From JAZRZI01 sp045601325 (GTDB taxonomy: Bacteria; Bacillota_I; Bacilli_A; RFN20; CAG-826), in contig JAZRZI010000033.1 of assembly GCA_045601325.1 (NCBI GenBank), positions 1 to 42,170 of the forward strand: 42,170 nt of DNA. Reading direction: 5' to 3'. Position 1 is the first letter of the stretch, and each line of letters opens with the position of its first letter. Made by a program: the position numbers and the translations under genes. This document shows, one piece after another, positions 1 to 7,970 of this stretch. A model generated the notes under the pieces. It had not been told where the DNA came from, ran no database searches, and worked only from the letters and a program-made list of their open reading frames with translations.

Positions 1-2
1 AA

Positions 3-42
3 GGGGCTGTTAAGAAACCTATAAGGTGACTTAGCCCCTTTT
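3..42 (+). repeat. left terminal inverted repeat of the IS
   Basis: Forty bases beginning GGGGCTGTTAAGAAACC match the reverse complement of 1783-1822 at 39 of 40 positions. The single difference is C at position 35 here against T in the opposite arm. Confidence 0.95.
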
Positions 43-52
43 CTTTTTTGTG

Positions 53-88
53 AAAAAGAGGTGAAATCAAAAGAAATCGCCTCTTTTT
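53..88. terminator. subterminal hairpin inside the left end of the IS
   Basis: AAAAAGAGG (53-61) pairs with CCTCTTTTT (80-88) around an A-rich, partly paired middle. It has a T-tract on either strand, like a bidirectional terminator. Placed between the inverted repeat and the transposase start at 123, it would shield the element from outside transcription, a common arrangement in insertion sequences. The function is inferred. Confidence 0.55.
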
Positions 89-122
89 GTTACAATATCT
101 CTTGTCTACGGAGGTACTGTAT

Positions 123-1747
123 ATGCCTTATTTTATCACAAAACAGTTGCATTTGTTTTCTTCCTACCAACTTTCGGTGAAGGAAGAGGATAAATTAAAT
201 AAATTTTTAACATTTCTAGAAAACTCAAGTGTTGGAGAATTGATTAATCAAGAATGTTATAAAGATCATTCAAAAGGCGGAAGACCTCCATATAATTACT
301 ATAATTTATTTGCAGCTTTGATTTTTGCTTTTTCAAAACACCCAGGAACATTAAGAAAAATAGAAGAGAGCTTTAAATATGATGTTAGATTTATGTATTT
401 AATGGATAACGAAAGTCCTTCATATGCAAAAATTGGAGAGTTTCTTAACAATTTATTTGTTAAGCATCATCATAAAATATACTCGCTTCTAGTCTCACAA
501 TTTATTAAAGAAACAGCAATTAATATTGATGATTGTTTTCTTGATGGAACTAAGATTGAGGCTAATGCAAATAAGTATAAATTTGTTTGGAAACCTACAA
601 CCTTTCATAAGCGATTGGACGGAAACATTAAGAAACTTTTGAACAAATATTTTGTTATTACCAAAACAGAATTGTTGAAATCAATTGAAGTTGCTGAATA
701 CATCACAAAACTAGGAAATCTTTCTCTGGGCAAAACAGAAAGCAAGGATTATAAACAACTTGAAAAATATTTAGTAAAAGTACTTGAATACGAAGAAAAA
801 GAGGAAATATGTGGGTCAAATAGAAATTCTTATTTTAAAACAGATAAAGATGCTACAGCGATGACTTTAAAAGAAGACTTCTATTCCGGTGTCGGAAGTA
901 ATATGCATGCTGCTTATAATATTCAAATAATTGTTTCTAAAGGTATTGCACTCACTTATTATGTTGGACAAGAAAGAACAGATTTTTACGCTTTTATACC
1001 AACAATCAATCAATTTTATTGCAATTATGGGTTCTTTCCTAAAAATTTATGTGCTGATGCAGGCTATGGATCTTGGAGAAATTATGTTTATATGTCAGAA
1101 CATAATATTAATAACTATGTTAAATTTCAAGATTGGGAGCAGCTAAGGAACGGGAACGCGATTGACTTATATGCTTTAACAAAGATAAAGAGCTTGTATG
1201 TTTGAACTCCAAAATAGCAAAACAATACTCAGAATATAACGGCCGTCATCCTAAGCAGCATGGATATTTATATGTTGTTGAAAATTGTAAAAGATGTAGA
1301 TACCAAATGGCATGCAAAGCAAACGTTAAAGAAAAGAAATCTTTAACTAGAATTTTCGATGTTTCATATGAATTATGGAGCGGAAAAATTACTGCTAGAA
1401 AAAATTTATTGAGTGTAAAAGGAATAGAAATGAGAGTTAATAGAAGTTCACAAGTAGAGGGTGTGTTTGGAATAATTAAACAAGATATGCAATATGATCG
1501 ATTTCGCAGAAGAGGATTAGATAATGTTTGTGTGGAAATGTGTTTAATATTAATTGGCCACTTATTAAGAAAACTTTTCACATTTTATGATGGAAAGGCA
1601 AAGTTTGATTATTGGGTAGCACCATTAGACTTAAAAGAAGAAACAATGCCTTACGTTGATGCTAAAAAATTTAAAAGAAAAATACGTAAAAAAGATATAA
1701 ACGAATCATTGAGAATCGAACATCAAAAGAAGAAAAAGGTTTCTTAA
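123..1747 (+). pseudogene. IS1182-family transposase, frameshifted and with an in-frame stop
   Basis: A DDE transposase with a DUF772-like N-terminal region. The start is ATG at 123, preceded by GGAGGT at 110-115. The catalytic residues are visible: Asp141 in FLDGTKIEANANKY, Asp312 in CADAGYGSWRNY, and the third acidic residue in QVEGVFGIIKQD (Glu codon 1457-1459, in the second frame). The first frame runs to a stop at 1203-1205. The natural continuation lies in the frame one base back, where ERERD is followed by TGA at 1163-1165 and then LICFNKDKELVCLNSK. Family members have Trp at about that point. The gene therefore carries two lesions: a frameshift between about 1137 and 1147, and a probable TGG-to-TGA change. 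The C-terminal part after 1166 is otherwise intact to the TAA at 1747. Confidence 0.9.
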
Positions 1748-1782
1748 CAGTTTATCTGTTACTTACCAATTTTAAGTAAACA

Positions 1783-1822
1783 AAAAGGGACTAAGTCACC
1801 TTATAGGTTTCTTAACAGCCCC
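1783..1822 (-). repeat. right terminal inverted repeat of the IS
   Basis: The reverse complement of 3-42 with one mismatch in 40. It ends in CCCC immediately before the T-run that precedes the galK stop codon, so the element inserted just downstream of galK and may have replaced its original terminator. Confidence 0.95.
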
Positions 1823-1828
1823 CTTTTT

Positions 1829-2980
1829 TTACATTTTTTCTGGTCCTTTTGTTCTAACGTAAACTTCTTTAACACAATCTTTGGAGTATTTCTCACTCAT
1901 TACGTTAACAAATTCTTTTAAACAATTATCCGGAACAAGACATATGATTGAACCCGCGAATCCGCCGCCGTTAATTTTACATGCGCCATTCCCGCCCATG
2001 ATCTTCATAGCAAGGTCACAAGCTTCTAACGGGGAGCCAGCATATTCGTCTCTCACCATCATGTTTTTGAGTAATTCGGTAGATGATTTTCTAGAGCCAT
2101 TAATTTGTTCTAAGAACAGTTGTTCGTTGCTGCTTGTTAAAGCTTCTACAGCTTTTAAAACTCGCTTGTTTTCACCATAGAAATGTAACGCTCTTGTGTA
2201 TTCAATATCAGTTAAAGAGTTTTTAACTTTTTCTAACTCCTCTAGGCTTCCTTCAATTAAAAAATTATGCCCCATTTTATTAGCTGCATTATACATATCT
2301 TGAGGGATAGCGCTATATAGGTCGGATAGGGCTGCGTGACTACCACCCGTATTAACAATCACGAAGTGAAGACTAGTAAATGGGAATTTTGTTTGCTCTA
2401 CAACAGGATTAGCAATGTCTTTAAAATCTATTCTTGAGATGTTACCAAACCCAACACCAATTTGATCTAACAAACCAGATTTTTTACCAAAGTAATTATT
2501 TTCAGCATATTGGCCGGCTTTGGCCATAACCATTTGAGGGATTTTATCTTCGTTATATAGCGAGTTAAAAATTTTACAAATTAATAATTCAAAGGCAGCA
2601 GAACTAGATACACCAGCACCAGCGAAGATAGTAGACGACATATAAGCAGTAAATCCACCAATCTTATATCCCTTTTGTGCAAAATAATGTGCGACACCTC
2701 TAACGAGTGCGGGGGATGTAAATTTTTCTTCCTCTAAGATGTCTAAACCATCGAGAGAAACCTTAAAAGAAGGGTTACCTTCACTAACAACTTCCACATG
2801 GTTGTCATTTCTTTTATAGATTGCTGAACTAATAGCTAAATCGCAAGTAGCAGCCAAACACAAACCGTGGTTGTGGTCGGTGTGGTTTCCTAAAATTTCG
2901 AAGCGGCCACCACAATCAAAATAATCGGTTGGATTATAGCCAAATGTTTTAAAAAATTTTTCTTTTAATGTGTTTTTCAT
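1829..2980 (-). CDS. galK: galactokinase
   Basis: A GHMP-family kinase that phosphorylates galactose to galactose 1-phosphate, the first committed step of the Leloir pathway, in the cytoplasm. The 383 residues are normal for the family. GRFEILGNHTDHNHG (25-39) is the sugar-binding signature and GAGVSSSAAFE (121-131) the phosphate-binding loop. Asp172 in SGLLDQIG is the expected catalytic base, and a C-terminal GGGFAGSIICLV completes the fold. The signature reads EILGNHTDH rather than the commoner NLIGEHTDY, a variant I associate with some Bacteroidetes and Mollicutes-like enzymes. The start is ATG at 2980 with AAAGGG upstream. It lies 13 bp after ispE and is probably co-transcribed with it. 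No galT or galE is in the window. The IS sits directly behind the stop codon. Confidence 0.92.
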   Translation of the reverse strand: MKNTLKEKFFKTFGYNPTDYFDCGGRFEILGNHTDHNHGLCLAATCDLAISSAIYKRNDNHVEVVSEGNPSFKVSLDGLDILEEEKFTSPALVRGVAHYFAQKGYKIGGFTAYMSSTIFAGAGVSSSAAFELLICKIFNSLYNEDKIPQMVMAKAGQYAENNYFGKKSGLLDQIGVGFGNISRIDFKDIANPVVEQTKFPFTSLHFVIVNTGGSHAALSDLYSAIPQDMYNAANKMGHNFLIEGSLEELEKVKNSLTDIEYTRALHFYGENKRVLKAVEALTSSNEQLFLEQINGSRKSSTELLKNMMVRDEYAGSPLEACDLAMKIMGGNGACKINGGGFAGSIICLVPDNCLKEFVNVMSEKYSKDCVKEVYVRTKGPEKM

Positions 2981-2993
2981 CGCAAAAACCCTT

Positions 2994-3851
2994 TTATTTA
3001 ATAATTTTTGTTAATTCCACAAAGGAATATTTGTTCTCGTATTTTCTTGCTAGTTTCTTCAAAAGCTTCTTGTCTTGAGATAGCGCAAAAACAGTGCTGC
3101 CAGAGCCAGACATACCAACAATTTTAACACCATCGTTTTTAAGTTCTTCTTTAATAGTAGAAATGGCTGGAGAGATGGTAATTGACGCTTGCTCTAACGA
3201 GTTGAAAATTGATGCGGCCAACAAATCATCATCACCAGTTTCTAGTGCTTTGATAACAGTGTCAATGCTTCCGGTTTTTAATTCCATTTGATCAGATGTT
3301 TCATAAACTTCTTTTGTAGAGCAACCCTTTTCAGGCTTTACAAGTAAAACCCAGTAATTGTTTTTTATTGTAATTCGAGACAATTTGTTTCCAATACCTT
3401 GCGCTCTTGTTGGTTTACATCCAATAAAGAAAGGTATGTCAGCACCAAATGGTGCAACAACATCAATCAATTGCTCGTCAGTTAAACCAAGGTTTAATAT
3501 TTGGTTTACGTTTTTAACTAAAAACGCTGTGTCTGATGAGCCACCACCAAGGCCTGATTGAATAGGTATTGCTTTATGAATATCAATTCTAAATTTGTTG
3601 TTAAATCCAGCAACTTCAGCAAGTTGATTTAACACTGATGTGGCTAAAGTATAGTGGGAACCACCATAGGTGAAGTCATCAATTGTTACAGAATGAGCAT
3701 CGGCGTTTTTTAAATCACTTAATAAAACTGTATCGTGTAGTGCAAGTGGCACCATAACCATATCTAGTTCGTGATATCCGTCTTCTCTTTTAGATAAGAC
3801 GTTTAAACTAATGTTTATTTTAGCGTAACATTTAAAGTTAATAGTTTTCAT
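2994..3851 (-). CDS. ispE: 4-diphosphocytidyl-2-C-methyl-D-erythritol kinase
   Basis: A GHMP kinase of the MEP (non-mevalonate) isoprenoid pathway, phosphorylating the 2-hydroxyl of CDP-methylerythritol. The 285 residues are typical. YAKINISLNVLSKREDGYHE (9-28) is the N-terminal family signature with catalytic Lys11. GLGGGSSDTAF (100-110) is the ATP loop, Asp138 in FGADIPFF is the probable catalytic Asp, and MSGSGSTVFAL is the C-terminal glycine motif. The gene follows rsmA by 46 bp in the Bacillota order rnmV-rsmA-ispE. Its presence implies that this organism makes isopentenyl diphosphate by the MEP route. Confidence 0.95.
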   Translation of the reverse strand: MKTINFKCYAKINISLNVLSKREDGYHELDMVMVPLALHDTVLLSDLKNADAHSVTIDDFTYGGSHYTLATSVLNQLAEVAGFNNKFRIDIHKAIPIQSGLGGGSSDTAFLVKNVNQILNLGLTDEQLIDVVAPFGADIPFFIGCKPTRAQGIGNKLSRITIKNNYWVLLVKPEKGCSTKEVYETSDQMELKTGSIDTVIKALETGDDDLLAASIFNSLEQASITISPAISTIKEELKNDGVKIVGMSGSGSTVFALSQDKKLLKKLARKYENKYSFVELTKIIK

Positions 3852-3897
3852 ACATTATCAATTATATTTATATTTGAAAGTTTTTCTATTAAGAAAA

Positions 3898-4707
3898 TTA
3901 TTTCTGTGTTTCTTTATATAGCATCACAAAGGTGTCAGGAGACAACTCCTCGGGTCTTTTTGTGACAGGAATGTTCAATTTATTTAAAGTGTTTTCGGCT
4001 TTTTCTTTGCTTTTAAGAATGTTTGTGAGGTTGTTAGAAATGTTTTTTCTTCTGTTCAAGAATATTTTTTTAGCAAATTCATATACATCAAGCGCTTCTT
4101 TTTTGTTTGCGCCTTTATTTAGAACTATTTCAAAAACTGTTGAGTTGCACTTTGGGGCCGGATAGAAAGATCCGGGTTTAACAGTGAAAAGCTTTTTAGG
4201 CGTGCCTAATAATCTAACTAAAATAGATGCGGGTCCATAATTTTCACCACTTAAATCAAAGAATCTATTAAAGGCTTCGCTTTGGCACATAAACACCATT
4301 TTCTCGCAATTATTTGCGTTTTTTAAAAGATAAATTACCGTTTCGGTTGTTATGTTGTAGGGTAAGTTTCCAAGTATCTTTGAATATTTAGAAACGTCGT
4401 GCTTTCTAATATCGTTTTCAACAATATGAACGTTTTTGTTATCTTTATAAACAACATTTAGGTAGTCAATCATCCTTCTATCAATATCTACCAAGGTAAC
4501 GTCGCTTTTTGTTAATAATAAATAATGAGATAAAGATCCTAGACCAGGGCCTATTTCTAAAACACTATCGTTATCTAAAACATCTAAAGCAAAAACTATT
4601 TTTGAACAAATTTCGGGTTCAAGCAAAAAATTTTGTCCATAATCTTTGTCTGGTTTAATACCTGTTTTATAAACAATTTCTTTTATGTTTTCTCTATTAA
4701 TTTCCAT
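3898..4707 (-). CDS. rsmA: 16S rRNA (adenine1518/1519-N6) dimethyltransferase (KsgA)
   Basis: Dimethylates two adjacent adenines in the 3' terminal hairpin of 16S rRNA, a late check on 30S subunit assembly. There are 269 residues. YGQNFLLEP (23-31) is the conserved N-terminal motif, VLEIGPGLGSLS (49-60) the S-adenosylmethionine motif I, and NLPYNITT (114-121) the NLPY catalytic motif of N6-adenine methyltransferases. The ATG at 4707 lies 2 bp after the rnmV stop, with its AGGAGAA ribosome binding site inside the end of rnmV. The two genes are therefore probably translationally coupled. Confidence 0.96.
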   Translation of the reverse strand: MEINRENIKEIVYKTGIKPDKDYGQNFLLEPEICSKIVFALDVLDNDSVLEIGPGLGSLSHYLLLTKSDVTLVDIDRRMIDYLNVVYKDNKNVHIVENDIRKHDVSKYSKILGNLPYNITTETVIYLLKNANNCEKMVFMCQSEAFNRFFDLSGENYGPASILVRLLGTPKKLFTVKPGSFYPAPKCNSTVFEIVLNKGANKKEALDVYEFAKKIFLNRRKNISNNLTNILKSKEKAENTLNKLNIPVTKRPEELSPDTFVMLYKETQK

Positions 4708-4709
4708 GA

Positions 4710-5231
4710 CTATTCTCCTAACACGTTTTCAATTTCGTTTTGTGAAATACCAAGGGTTTGTAGGCGTTTTATAAGTGTTTTAGTGTTACAAACACCAGTT
4801 TTAAATGATTTTATTAGTTTTTCTTTGCTGTTTTTGTTAATAATTAGTTTGAGATTGGTTGCGTCCAAATCTGTGCTGTTAACTTTCTTTTCATTAGAAA
4901 AGAAGTCTTTGAGTTTATGAACCACTTCGCTTTTCTCACACTCCGCTACACCATGCTTGTTGTGTTTGTTACAGCAAGACAAAGAAATTTTAATATCTAT
5001 GTGTTTTAAGAGCTTTTTGTTAAGGTTTTCACGTATTTTATCACCCGCTTCATCCGAATCTGTTAATACAATTATGTTTTTGCGTTTAGAAGCTGCGTTT
5101 AGATATTCAACAACATCGTCTTTTATATCATATCCGTTAGTACTAACAAACTCAGCATCAATGAAGGAGGAGAGATAGGATACATCCCCTTTTCCTTCCA
5201 CCACTATGATTTCGTTGCAGATATATTTCAT
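4710..5231 (-). CDS. rnmV: ribonuclease M5
   Basis: A TOPRIM-domain nuclease that matures the 5S rRNA precursor in Gram-positive bacteria. There are 173 residues. The TOPRIM glutamate is Glu12 in VVEGKGDVSYL, and the DxD pair is in LTDSDEAGDKIR (Asp58 and Asp60). The C-terminal half is the RNase M5-specific domain. It overlaps the upstream tatD stop by 4 bp (ATGA) and runs directly into rsmA. The order tatD-rnmV-rsmA is as in Bacillus subtilis, without an intervening cell-wall gene. Confidence 0.93.
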   Translation of the reverse strand: MKYICNEIIVVEGKGDVSYLSSFIDAEFVSTNGYDIKDDVVEYLNAASKRKNIIVLTDSDEAGDKIRENLNKKLLKHIDIKISLSCCNKHNKHGVAECEKSEVVHKLKDFFSNEKKVNSTDLDATNLKLIINKNSKEKLIKSFKTGVCNTKTLIKRLQTLGISQNEIENVLGE

Positions 5232-6001
5232 AAGTTAATACCTAATAATTTAAGTGCGTTGTTTGTTGTAACTTCTTCAACGAGATCAACAGGAATGTTT
5301 TTAATTTTAGAGACCTCTTCCGCAATCAATTTTATGTTTGCTGGTTCATTTGTTGTGCCTCTTAATGGGTGTGGCGATAGGTATGGGCAGTCTGTTTCTA
5401 AAATCAATGTATCTAATGGTATAAATTCACAAACCTCTTTTGGTGTTTTTGCGTTAGTGAAGGTTAATGGACCACCAAAAGAAACAAGTAGTCCACAGCC
5501 AATGGTGTCTTTTAAAGATTCTACAGAACCGGAGTAACAATGCATTATTCCACCACAGTTAGGTTTGTGTGATTTAAGTATTTCCAAACAATCGCCAAAA
5601 GCGTCTCTATTATGCACAGAAATAGGTTTGTTATATTTGTTTGCAAATTCAATTTGCTTAATAAAATAGGCTTTTTGTTTGTTTCTTTGTTCTGGATCTT
5701 TGGCCCAGTGGTAATCAAGACCAATTTCTCCTAATGCCACCACCTTAGGATTTGAAAAATTTGAAAAAAGTTCATCCAAGTCGCCATCACTTACATCATC
5801 TATATCACATGGGTGTATACCAATAGCAGCGTAGACGTTTTTATATTTATTAGCAATCTTAATTGCTAATTTTGAACTTTCGATGTTCCAACCAACAACC
5901 AAAAACAAACCAACGCCCGCGTTTTTAGCGTTTTCTAAATAACGATCTATGCTTGGATATAGTTCTTCAGAATTTAAATGGCAATGAGTATCAAAAAGCA
6001 T
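5228..6001 (-). CDS. tatD: TatD-family metal-dependent deoxyribonuclease
   Basis: A TIM-barrel amidohydrolase-fold DNase acting on 3' ends. Family members serve in DNA repair or turnover. There are 257 residues with all the metal-site motifs: THCHLN (His6, His8), GEIGLDYHW with the bridging Glu, SVHNRD, HCYSGS and ETDCPYLSP. The ATG lies 2 bp after the mnmE stop, so the gene continues the mnmE-tatD-rnmV-rsmA-ispE-galK run. The exact in vivo substrate is not shown by the sequence. Confidence 0.93.
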   Translation of the reverse strand: MLFDTHCHLNSEELYPSIDRYLENAKNAGVGLFLVVGWNIESSKLAIKIANKYKNVYAAIGIHPCDIDDVSDGDLDELFSNFSNPKVVALGEIGLDYHWAKDPEQRNKQKAYFIKQIEFANKYNKPISVHNRDAFGDCLEILKSHKPNCGGIMHCYSGSVESLKDTIGCGLLVSFGGPLTFTNAKTPKEVCEFIPLDTLILETDCPYLSPHPLRGTTNEPANIKLIAEEVSKIKNIPVDLVEEVTTNNALKLLGINL

Positions 6002-6003
6002 CT

Positions 6004-7332
6004 TTATTTTCCTACACAGAATCTTGAAAAGATTTCTTTAGATAAATCAGCTTGGTTGATATCACCAAGAATTTCTAATATTGCGTTATAAGCCTCCATA
6101 AGAGAAACAGAAATTAAATCAACAGGTAAATCGTTGGTGGCGTCCTCTTTGGCCTTTAAAAGGGCTGTTTTTGCTCTTTTTAATAAACCGAGTTGTCTTG
6201 TGTTGTTTAGTGCTGGCTGTTTAAATGATTGTTCATCTAAACCCACCACTCTATAAATTTCATTCACTAATGGTTGGATATCTTTGTTAAGAGCGGAAAT
6301 TGTGATTTTTCCACATTTATCTTCGTTGAATTTATCGGCTTTGTTATATACGATAATGCGGTTAGATTTTTCGGTTAAATTTAGAATTCGGTTATCTTCT
6401 TCTTCAAGCGGTTTAGAACCGTCTAAAACAACGATTACGAGGTCGGCTTTTTCCACGGAAGATATAGCTTTATTAACACCTATAGATTCCACTTTGTCAC
6501 CCACATCTCTAATTCCAGCGGTGTCTAATAGATGGAGGGTTATGCCTTTTAAGTTAATTTCGCCTTCAACAACATCCCTTGTGGTTCCTGCAATATCAGT
6601 AACTATGGCTTTTTCTTCGCCTATAAGGGCGTTTAGCAAGGATGATTTACCAACGTTAGGCTTGCCAACAATACTAACCTTAATACCATCTTTAATTATT
6701 TTGGCTTTTTCGCCGTCTACAAGCAGTTTATTAAGTTTTTCGACTATTTCATCGCTATAAGCGATAACCGTGTCTTTATTAGCCACTTCTATGTCTTCGT
6801 ATTCCGGGAAATCTATATTGACCTCTATCAAAGAAAGTATGTCTGCTAAGCGCGTTTTAATTGGGTATAAAAGGCTTGAAACTTCGCCATCTAAAGATAG
6901 TAACGAAAGGTTTTTAGCTTCTTTAGTGGTGGCGTTAATAACATCATTAATAGATTCTGCTTGTACCAAGTCTATTTTGTTGTGCAAATACGCTCTGCTG
7001 GAGTATTCACCGTTTGTGGCGAGTCTGGCTCCGTTTTTAAGCATAACTTCTATGATTTGGTTAGCAATTAGCATAGATCCATGGCAAATAATTTCTACAG
7101 AGTCTTCTCCTGTAAAGCTTTTCGGACCTTTATAAACAGCCAAAACAACATCATCAATCTTTTGGCCATTATCAAAGATAGAACCTACTAATAGTGTTCT
7201 TTTTGCAATACCAGTGAGGTCTTTGCTACACCCTTTTGAAACCACCTCAAAACAATCGTTGCCAGAAAGTCTAATGACAGCGAGGGCGGATTTAAGCGGT
7301 GGTGTAGCAAGTGCGACAATGGTTTCGAACAT
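6004..7332 (-). CDS. mnmE: tRNA uridine-34 modification GTPase MnmE
   Basis: With MnmG (not in this window) it installs the carboxymethylaminomethyl or aminomethyl group on wobble U34 of tRNAs. There are 442 residues. An N-terminal folate-binding domain covers roughly 1-118. The inserted GTPase domain has GKPNVGKS (223-230), the G2 region DIAGTTRD (246-253) and the G3 motif DTAG (270-273). The C-terminal FCVGK carries the conserved Cys439. No Shine-Dalgarno sequence is visible before the ATG at 7332. Instead a CATAAT box (7341-7346, minus strand) lies 8 nt upstream, so the message may be leaderless or nearly so. A hairpin separates it from khpB. Confidence 0.96.
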   Translation of the reverse strand: MFETIVALATPPLKSALAVIRLSGNDCFEVVSKGCSKDLTGIAKRTLLVGSIFDNGQKIDDVVLAVYKGPKSFTGEDSVEIICHGSMLIANQIIEVMLKNGARLATNGEYSSRAYLHNKIDLVQAESINDVINATTKEAKNLSLLSLDGEVSSLLYPIKTRLADILSLIEVNIDFPEYEDIEVANKDTVIAYSDEIVEKLNKLLVDGEKAKIIKDGIKVSIVGKPNVGKSSLLNALIGEEKAIVTDIAGTTRDVVEGEINLKGITLHLLDTAGIRDVGDKVESIGVNKAISSVEKADLVIVVLDGSKPLEEEDNRILNLTEKSNRIIVYNKADKFNEDKCGKITISALNKDIQPLVNEIYRVVGLDEQSFKQPALNNTRQLGLLKRAKTALLKAKEDATNDLPVDLISVSLMEAYNAILEILGDINQADLSKEIFSRFCVGK

Positions 7333-7348
7333 AATAAGATATTATGAA

Positions 7349-7366
7349 AAGCACCCAAAGGGTGCT
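7349..7366 (-). terminator. hairpin between khpB and mnmE
   Basis: AGCACCC (7350-7356) and GGGTGCT (7360-7366) form a perfect 7-bp stem with a 3-nt loop. On the minus strand it is followed by TTTTCAT. The T-run is short, so it may terminate or only attenuate the rpmH-rnpA-yidC-khpB transcript. Confidence 0.6.
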
Positions 7367-7370
7367 CTTC

Positions 7371-7970
7371 TTAGTCTACATAAACAATTTGTACTTGGCG
7401 GTGTGTGCCTTCGCCGGTTGATTCGGTCTTAATGTGAGGCATACCTGTACATGCGTTATGAATAGCTCTTCTTTCATCCGAAGGCATCGCTTCAAATGTA
7501 TAAGTTGTTTTTGTTTTTTGGACGTCGTGAGCGCATTTACGAGCAATGCGTTTTAAACGATCGTATTTGCTGTCTTTATATCCGTTGATATCTAGAAGAA
7601 TTCTAAATCTCTTATGGAAATGATTAGAAACAGCTAATTTAACCAACTCATTAAGAGCTTGTAGGGTTTTTCCACTTTTACCAATTAAAATTGGGTTGTG
7701 GGTAGAGTCGATTGTTAATCTAATAACATCATCTTCTAACTTAGTATTTACTGTGCTTTCGATGCCTAAATTATCAATAACGTTTAAGATATAATTTTCA
7801 GCATAAGTGATGATGTCTGGTAATTCATAGACTTCAATCATAATTTTCTTGTTGAAAAGACCTTTTTTCTTGTCGGAAACAATATAAACGATTTCACTAA
7901 CAGGAAGGGAGAGTTCTTGTGAAGCAACTTCTAAAGCTTCGTCAACTGTTTTACCTTGGAAAATTTTCAT
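7371..7970 (-). CDS. khpB: KhpB/Jag RNA-binding protein (Jag_N, KH, R3H)
   Basis: An RNA-binding protein conserved next to yidC in Gram-positive bacteria and linked to cell elongation and division control. There are 199 residues. The Jag_N domain (about 1-50) begins MKIFQGKTVDEAL. The KH domain has its GKSG loop in ILIGKSGKTLQAL. The R3H domain ends in DERRAIHNAC, which has the Arg-x3-His signature. I set the start at 7970 because this ATG overlaps the yidC stop (TAATG) and begins the family's normal N-terminus. The longer open frame upstream only reads through yidC in another frame. It is translationally coupled to yidC. Confidence 0.93.
   Translation of the reverse strand: MKIFQGKTVDEALEVASQELSLPVSEIVYIVSDKKKGLFNKKIMIEVYELPDIITYAENYILNVIDNLGIESTVNTKLEDDVIRLTIDSTHNPILIGKSGKTLQALNELVKLAVSNHFHKRFRILLDINGYKDSKYDRLKRIARKCAHDVQKTKTTYTFEAMPSDERRAIHNACTGMPHIKTESTGEGTHRQVQIVYVD

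Larger units (their letters stand above)
3..1822 (+). mobile_element. IS1182-like insertion sequence, inactivated
   Basis: A complete insertion sequence bounded by near-perfect 40-bp inverted repeats, with one transposase reading frame filling the interior. The transposase motifs (see that entry) place it near the IS1182 family of DDE elements. The frame is broken by a frameshift and a stop, so the copy cannot make its own transposase but could still be moved by a related enzyme. The right end lies 6 bp beyond the galK stop codon. No target duplication can be tested because the window begins 2 bp outside the left end. Family assignment rests on remembered motifs, not a database search. Confidence 0.88.

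Noticed and set aside
1137..1205. Programmed -1 frameshift joining the two transposase frames, as in some IS families
   Set aside because: The recovered frame contains an in-frame TGA at 1163-1165 after the shift zone, so a shift alone cannot give the full protein, and I see no slippery heptamer with a stem.
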